Part shown: piece by piece, positions 60,801 through 64,000 of the stretch
Layout: the number at the start of each line of letters is the position of its first letter
Numbering within the stretch: the first letter of the stretch is position 1
Origin: Bosea sp. F3-2
GTDB lineage: Bacteria > Pseudomonadota > Alphaproteobacteria > Rhizobiales > Beijerinckiaceae
DNA: 64,000 nucleotides
Direction of reading: 5' to 3'
Assembly (NCBI RefSeq): GCF_008253865.1
Contig: NZ_CP042331.1
Location: 3,320,001 to 3,384,000, forward strand
Program-made: the position numbers and the translations under genes
The notes under the pieces: generated by a model
What the model was told of the DNA's origin: nothing
Seen by the model: the letters and a program-made list of their open reading frames with translations, nothing else
Databases searched by the model: none

Positions 60801-61345
60801 TGAACGGTGCCGCTGGTTGGTGCCGACGCATCCGGATTGATGAAGCTGAGGGCCGAGCCATGCGTGCCGCCACCGCCGCCGCCGCCGCTGCCGCCGTCAT
60901 GTCCGTCGCTGGCGCGGATGATCGGAGCGTCGCCGGGCGCACCGACAGTGCCAAAACCGCCGGGCATGCCGACATCGCCGCCATCGCCGCCGCCCTTCGC
61001 ATCAGGACCGCTGCCGCCTATACCGCCCTTGGGACCGTCGGCGTTCCGATACTTGTTGCCTTTGGCGTAGCGGCCGCCGCCGCCGCCACCACCGCCTGCA
61101 TGCCAGGGGCCATTGATATCGCCGGAGCCGCCCTCGCGTGGTTTGCTGGCGCCATGGCTTCCTCCAGCGCCACCCTGACCCTGCTGCGCCATCGCCCGCT
61201 GTGCCGGCAGCAGCAGGCCGCCGAGCGCCGCCGAGCACAGCAGAGCCCGCGCCACCCGGGCCATGGCGGTCGAGCATGCGAGGTTCCGCACCTGCATCGA
61301 TGGCGCTGGGGCCTTTCGCGCGGAATGTGCCGTCGCGCCGCTCAT
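54866..61345 (-). CDS. Very large glycine-rich autotransporter (type Va secretion)
   Basis: The 2159-residue protein has an extended signal peptide (the conventional part is MARVARALLCSAALGGLLLP with cleavage after AMA, about residue 52). Residues about 53-430 are very glycine-rich, with runs of up to 14 glycines and GGxGG repeats. A beta-helical passenger follows. Residues about 1120-1630 hold seven passenger-associated repeats of the form GTLxLTGTNSYSGGT. The last 270 residues form the translocator barrel (from LWARGFGSWGQTRG), ending in a terminal phenylalanine (ARLAVKF). The start ATG overlaps the stop of the AmpH-like gene. It is probably surface-exposed or released, and an adhesive or structural role is likely. 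Ligand unknown. Confidence 0.92.
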   Translation of the reverse strand: MSGATAHSARKAPAPSMQVRNLACSTAMARVARALLCSAALGGLLLPAQRAMAQQGQGGAGGSHGASKPREGGSGDINGPWHAGGGGGGGGRYAKGNKYRNADGPKGGIGGSGPDAKGGGDGGDVGMPGGFGTVGAPGDAPIIRASDGHDGGSGGGGGGGTHGSALSFINPDASAPTSGTVQGQNGGSGGAGGDGGHAITSYVFIPYAYSAHGGGGGGGGGGGGGGTGLAITYAPNNAATVNFNSGAIGGGNGGDGGKGGDGGKGAHAWETQANCNEQGCTTITVYPGDGGNGGGGGNAGGGGPGIFSRFGGSYRIGASATVFGGAGGAGGAGGAGGDSGDLYGYNLPNGRVGNGGSDGRGGDGGDGLSIGGPATVTIESHASVSGGAGGAGGGMSGQGGAGGAGLRVDDHNNGNSGVSTISNAGSIRGGNGGNGGGSALGGTNAGDGGAGGTGLDAIGAVGRIVNSGTITGGDAGKGKSGISGLGVIYGGTGVIYGGNGAILINSGSIIGGLNSDGTRAPAIKAYNTTLELRAGSNIVGDVLSSFGSSLALGGDQASGFDLARWGTQYRGFVELYKTGSSTWTLSNAAGAGAQYTYVDGGTLAFSAGAGLRTEHTGTVESAAGASAAVVVDGANARWTVGEALTIGSQRSGSLGISNGGTVRAGSVSVGAMSGGSGTINITGNGSQFGSGSLVLGGGGSGSALVSGAGASLMADTLTIANSGSGSLTVAGGGKAGAGGGRKIEVARNAGSSGTINIGAAAGQAAAAPGTLASDIQFGAGTGRLVFNHTSGNYTFSNAISGAGAIDFRAGTTILTADSGGFSGPTTIAGSTLRMADTARLGGTVSIDGGGRVEGGGSIGATTVNNGGTLAPSGLNSLTVNGNLTVNGGGTIKPSDIAALTVNGTLTLNPTSNYDYQLRGYGASSPGSTATRVNGNLVLDSGRLNLASSAQPAIGYHRVFTYSGGLSNSGFAIGSTPSTGAFGYTYTVDTSQSGKVDVLVNPNGLTILQLWGTTSAGGGSGTWNAPNQNWFDFGGATPTQWGSGYGVFRGPGGTVSIAGVESAVGLQFAGGSYTLTGGAGDSLNLHGFSGGGITITTPEIRVLADETARIDATITGTDGLEKTGDGTLILGGTNSYSGGTAVSGGTLQISADANLGAAGGGLTFDNGALHTTADIASARNVALRGTGAIETDAGTTLTLSGPVSGAGGLIKWEDGTLLLTGNNSWSGGTLITAGTIRAGGAGALPTMTDWVMTGGRLDLAGHNLSMAFLASTGGEIALGGADLTVNQAQDSLHAGTITGAGRLLKDGPGALLLTGTNSYSGGTVIRNGTLAVIADANLGSAASTIAFDGGGRLTTLADITSSRSVTLSGTGSIETAAGTSFVLGGSISGSGSLVKEGWGTLTLTSSVGHTGGTRIAAGMLQIGNGGTTGELAGDVANDAVLRFNRSNQARFDGAISGSGVVVQSGSGTTILTGTNSYAGGTLIEAGTLQVSRDGNLGASATAVTVLGGALRFGASFNTDRTVLLIGNGTVDTNGHDAMLTGGVYGYGDLIKAGAGTLTLAGTNYYRNTVVSAGTLIGDAASISGNIANNGTVVFNQRDDASLASVFSGTGQFTKTGGGALKLTGDSSGFSGSTTVSAGTLVVNGALGGGLGVLSGGRLQGSGTVGPTTIHTGATIAPGNSIGTLTVSGDIRFEHGAIYEVEVRPGGSSSDLIRASGKARLSGGSVVHIGEDGPYWANQRYTILTADQGVEGHFDDVSSNYLFLDPKLEYDTNNVRLTLLRNDLPFAAIAQTRNQAQTALGLESLGDASPLWLSFTQLRDEGEARRAYDSLSGEIHASAKTVLIEGSQPVRSAVSDRIRAAFDGIGAPRIATLAYASSQGAVAAAASESFALWARGFGSWGQTRGDGNAASLTRSSGGLVTGFDVAVASEARLGVAAGYSRSTFEVARRRSRGEADNYYIGLYGGAELDRFRLSGAVTYAWHELETRRSVAFSGFGEELRSDSDARSLQAFGEIAYRFDLGRAAFEPFANLAYINLRSGGFAETGGAAALTAKAQTTAVAFATLGLRAQMSFDLGGSVARINGTLGWRHAAGDVTPLSLQAFTGGAPFSIAGAPIARDALVVGTSLALNVAPGAEIAVSYDGQLAQRAADHAFNARLAVKF

Positions 61346-62502
61346 GGGCCGGCCGGAGCCAGTTCCGCCGCAAGGTCGCGGACGGCGGTCCGCAGCCCTT
61401 CGAACATGGCGAAGTCGACCTTGCTCGCGACGACGAAGATGCCGAGCCTGCGATTGGGCGAGAGCACGACATAGCTCATGAAGCCGCCGAGACCGCCGCT
61501 CTTGCCGAGCAGGAGAGGCACCCGGTCCTTTGACCGGCTGATGATCCAGCCCAGCCCCATCCCCTCAGAGTCCGTCGCCTCGACGCCGACCAGGCGGGAG
61601 AGCCCGTCATGCGGTCGCCAGAGCGCATGTGCGAGTGTCCGCGCCGGCCGCCCGGCCGCATCGTCCGCAAGGTGCCAGCGCATCCACCTCACCATGTCGT
61701 CGGCGGTGGTGTAGATGCCGGCGCTGGCCTGCATCACCTCGCTCGCCTCCCAGTTCGGGTCGGGCTTTCCGAACGGGTCGAGCCCGGTCATCAGCCGGGG
61801 CTTCTGCACCTCGGAAAGGCGCAGCACGGTGTCGCCCATGCCGAGCGGCGTGGTCAGATGCTCCTGCACCAGCTGGGCGAAGGGCTTGCCGCCAGCCCTG
61901 CCGAGCGCCTCGCCGAGCAGGCCGAAGCCGAAGTTCGAGTACATCGCGGTGGTGCCCGCTCGATAGGCAGGGCGATGCGTGGCGAGCCAGTCCCAGTAGT
62001 AGGAGGCCCTGTAGGCAGCGAACGGGTTCTTCTCGCCAGGCGGCGTCGCCGGGTCGGCCATCTCGCGTGGCAGCCCGGCTGAATGCGTCGCGAGGTCGAG
62101 CAGGGTGACCGGCCTGTCTTCGAAAGCCAGCGGCGTCTTGCCGGGCGGGGCATAACGGGCGAGCGGCGCATCGAGGGCAACCCGTCCGGCGGCCGTCATT
62201 GCTGCGAGCACATCGGTCGCGAAGACCTTCGAGACCGAGCCGATGCGGACGATCGAACGGCCATCCGGCTCCTTGCCGCTGTCCGGCGCGGTCTCGCCAT
62301 AGCCGGCGATGAAGCTGTCCTCACCACGGACGACGGCGAGGATCAGGCCGGGAGCGCGTGCGTTGAGGAACATGCCGACGCCGGCCATCGACGCCGCCTC
62401 ACGCAGAGCAAGATCTTCGGCGGCTGCCCGCTGCCAGCCCACAGCCGTCACGATCGCGAGCAGGAAGCAGAGAGCGAACCGTGCTGCCTTATGCGTCGGC
62501 AT
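61342..62502 (-). CDS. ampH: AmpH-like penicillin-binding serine hydrolase
   Basis: AmpH is a periplasmic DD-carboxypeptidase/endopeptidase of the class C beta-lactamase fold that acts on peptidoglycan. The three active-site motifs are visible: SxxK in VRIGSVSKVFATDVLAAM, YxN in TTAMYSNFGFGLLGEALG, and KSGG in PLLLGKSGGLGGFMSYVVLS. From the ATG at 62502 the product is 386 residues with a signal peptide (ARFALCFLLAIVTAVGWQRA, cleavage after AAA). Longer starts in the same frame add residues before the leader and are less likely. Its stop overlaps the autotransporter start, so the two are made together; the enzyme may open peptidoglycan for the secreted giant, which is inference. Confidence 0.87.
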   Translation of the reverse strand: MPTHKAARFALCFLLAIVTAVGWQRAAAEDLALREAASMAGVGMFLNARAPGLILAVVRGEDSFIAGYGETAPDSGKEPDGRSIVRIGSVSKVFATDVLAAMTAAGRVALDAPLARYAPPGKTPLAFEDRPVTLLDLATHSAGLPREMADPATPPGEKNPFAAYRASYYWDWLATHRPAYRAGTTAMYSNFGFGLLGEALGRAGGKPFAQLVQEHLTTPLGMGDTVLRLSEVQKPRLMTGLDPFGKPDPNWEASEVMQASAGIYTTADDMVRWMRWHLADDAAGRPARTLAHALWRPHDGLSRLVGVEATDSEGMGLGWIISRSKDRVPLLLGKSGGLGGFMSYVVLSPNRRLGIFVVASKVDFAMFEGLRTAVRDLAAELAPAGP

Positions 62503-62724
62503 GCATCTCGGTTTCAGGGCGCTGAGGACAAGGGGACGGCGAAAAGGCATAGGCGAGGCGGATCCGTCGAACGATTTCCGCATTGAGATTGCGCCCCCGC
62601 CAAGCGGCAAGTGCTATTCGACGAACAGACATGTGGGTTCGACGAACGGCGCTTCAGGCCGAATCCATCGTGAGAAATCAGTTAAATGACGAGACGTGGG
62701 AGCGCCACGAATCGGCAGCGGCCT

Positions 62725-63663
62725 TCAGACGCCGAGGCGTTTCCGCAACTCCTGCCGGTATTGTCGCGAGACCGGCCAGCCCTCGGCCAGACGGTTGAGC
62801 CCGATGATCCAGCGATCGCCTGCGCGTCGGTCGAGGCCGCTGACATGCTGCAAGTTGACGATCGCCGTGCGGTGGACGCGCAGGAAGGACGCCGAGGGCA
62901 GCATTCCCGTCCAGAGCGCGAGGGGGCGCAGATCCAGCACGGCCGAACCATCCTGCAGCCATACATTCACATAGTCGCGCGCGGACCGGACGCCGAGGAT
63001 GGCTTGCGGCTCGACCCCGATGATTTGCCCCGGCCGGCGCAGATAGATCAGCGGGGCGAAGGCCCTCGAGGCATCGGCGAGAGATCGCCCGCCCCGAAGG
63101 AAGCCATAGCGCGCCAGCGCGATCAGATCGGCGCACTGGAACAGCGCCTTGATGTCGGCGGATGGCCAGCGCCGGATCGCGATGGTTGCATCGAAACCGA
63201 TGCAGGCGCGCAAGCGCCCCTCATGAAAGACCGGAACGCTGAGCACGCTCTTGTCATTCTGCCTGAGCATCTCGACCTGGAGCGCGCGTGCCGGGCGTGG
63301 CAGGTCGGCGACGCGGTTGATCATCACCGCCTGGCCCTTCACCAGAAACTGGTGGAGCCAGGCGATCATCGTCACCGGCGTGTTCTGCAGATCCTCGACG
63401 AAGGACCGGACGCCTTGCCGGCTCCACTCATGCGTGTTCCGGAAACGGAGCAGCTCGGCGTCGTACTCGAACATCCAGGCCCGATCCGCTCCGGCGCGTT
63501 CGCCGATTTCAGCCAGCGCGGCGGTGATCGCAACGTCGATGGGCTCCTGAAACAACCACTTGGCCATATGGTAAGGCCAGCTCGGTGTGTTCCCGTCGCC
63601 GCATGCCGCGGATGGATAGACCTCGTAGACGGCATCGGCCGCGGGCGCCGGATACTCGACCAT
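62725..63663 (-). CDS. GAF-LytTR transcriptional regulator
   Basis: The protein from the ATG at 63663 is 312 residues. An N-terminal GAF-like sensor (about residues 45-180, including AALAEIGERAGADRAWMFEY and SVLSVPVFHEGRLRACIGFD) is followed by a LytTR DNA-binding domain (about 215-310). The latter includes ILGVRSARDYVNVWLQDGSA, LPSASFLRVHRTAIVNLQHV and WPVSRQYRQELRKRLGV. LytTR regulators often control cell-surface, biofilm and virulence genes. It is on the same strand as, and about 220 bp upstream of, the ampH-autotransporter pair, which makes that pair its likely target. The signal sensed by the GAF domain is unknown. A longer start at 63720 lacks support. Confidence 0.85.
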   Translation of the reverse strand: MVEYPAPAADAVYEVYPSAACGDGNTPSWPYHMAKWLFQEPIDVAITAALAEIGERAGADRAWMFEYDAELLRFRNTHEWSRQGVRSFVEDLQNTPVTMIAWLHQFLVKGQAVMINRVADLPRPARALQVEMLRQNDKSVLSVPVFHEGRLRACIGFDATIAIRRWPSADIKALFQCADLIALARYGFLRGGRSLADASRAFAPLIYLRRPGQIIGVEPQAILGVRSARDYVNVWLQDGSAVLDLRPLALWTGMLPSASFLRVHRTAIVNLQHVSGLDRRAGDRWIIGLNRLAEGWPVSRQYRQELRKRLGV

Positions 63664-63907
63664 GCGGGGAAGGACCTTTTGCTGCCGACCAACCGGTCTA
63701 CTCAGGGCCAACCTCACCAAAAATCAACACCCGCCTGAGTCCTGCTTTCATTCGCTTGCCTCTGACCTCTGGTGCACCGGCGCCTTGAGCACGACGCAAG
63801 AGGAGCTCCCGGAAGCTCGTCAGCAAGCGGACGGAGCAGCAGAGCCTGGCGACGCGCAGACCGAGGGAGGTCGAAGCCGGCAGCTTTCGGCCTGGTCCCT
63901 GGAGCCC
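63664..63907. other. Intergenic stretch without a recognisable gene
   Basis: The 244 bp contain only a short minus-strand frame of arginine- and proline-rich composition with no family features. The region should hold the promoter of the LytTR gene. Confidence 0.4.
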
Positions 63908-64000
63908 TCAACCAACCATGAGCATGCTGCGGATCTCGGCGTCGCGTTGCCCGATCAGTCGCAGCAGGGGATCGACATAGGGCACCCGGTCGCCCGCCGC
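63908..64000 (-). CDS. C-terminal end of an unidentified gene
   Basis: A minus-strand frame enters from the window edge and stops at 63908-63910. The 30 residues seen include GDRVPYVDPLLRLIGQRDAE and end RSMLMVG. The codon pattern is plausible for a real gene, but too little is visible to identify the product. Confidence 0.4.
   Translation of the reverse strand, partial: AAGDRVPYVDPLLRLIGQRDAEIRSMLMVG

Noticed and set aside
54905..61300. Many long open frames antisense to the autotransporter
   Set aside because: They mirror the glycine-rich and repeat codons (giving alanine/proline-rich products), have no family motifs or ribosome sites, and cover a clear CDS on the other strand.
1..64000. 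CRISPR array
   Set aside because: No series of regularly spaced direct repeats of 20-40 bp was seen. The only tandem-like repetition is the glycine and passenger repeats inside the autotransporter gene.

Overview
The window is GC-rich DNA with compact, often 4-bp-overlapping operons. It comes most likely from an alphaproteobacterium of the Hyphomicrobiales (Rhizobiales), possibly Bosea-like. The support is an OlsB-type ornithine-lipid acyltransferase, an FzlA-like GST-fold protein, an M81/MlrC peptidase cluster, and GCATTTTC...GAAAATGC intergenic palindromes of a kind I associate with that order. The genus is inference.

1-20036 looks like ordinary chromosome. It holds the 3' part of ilvD, an HPP-CBS membrane protein, two small secreted proteins, an Lrp/AsnC regulator beside a saccharopine-dehydrogenase-like enzyme, a HAD hydrolase, msrQ, an MFS exporter and uppP. 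Then come an fzlA-queG-epimerase run, olsB, a hybrid histidine kinase, a ComM/YifB ATPase and msrA. Two families of intergenic palindromes and several clear terminator hairpins punctuate this part.

20037-54325 reads as a tRNA-Ser(GGA) integrative island of about 34 kb. The 26 bases at the 3' end of the tRNA (20101-20126) recur exactly at 54300-54325, next to an N-terminally truncated tyrosine recombinase. The cargo falls in four blocks: (a) 21783-33711, a peptide/amide uptake and hydrolysis cluster; (b) 34199-35646, a divergent SDR/MarR pair with a palindromic operator; (c) 35747-39094, a scrapyard with a degenerate retron-type reverse transcriptase, a deleted IS1182-type element and an IS110-type element; (d) 39511-52674, a stress-like block with an alpha/beta-hydrolase lipoprotein, a broken FMN reductase, a two-adaptor RND efflux operon with a TetR gene, and a patatin / acetoacetate decarboxylase / 3-hydroxybutyrate dehydrogenase operon divergent from a LysR gene.

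The most interesting signal is in block (d). Four copies of one composite promoter/operator, a TTGATAT..TTTCAA-like dyad followed by CAATATATTGGACC, face the starts of four different transcription units. This suggests a previously unlinked regulon joining drug efflux to lipid and ketone-body metabolism.

54326-64000 returns to chromosome-like DNA. It begins with a truncated, frameshifted aminoglycoside phosphotransferase remnant. A very large glycine-rich autotransporter follows, translationally coupled to an AmpH-like serine hydrolase, then a GAF-LytTR regulator and the tail of one more gene.
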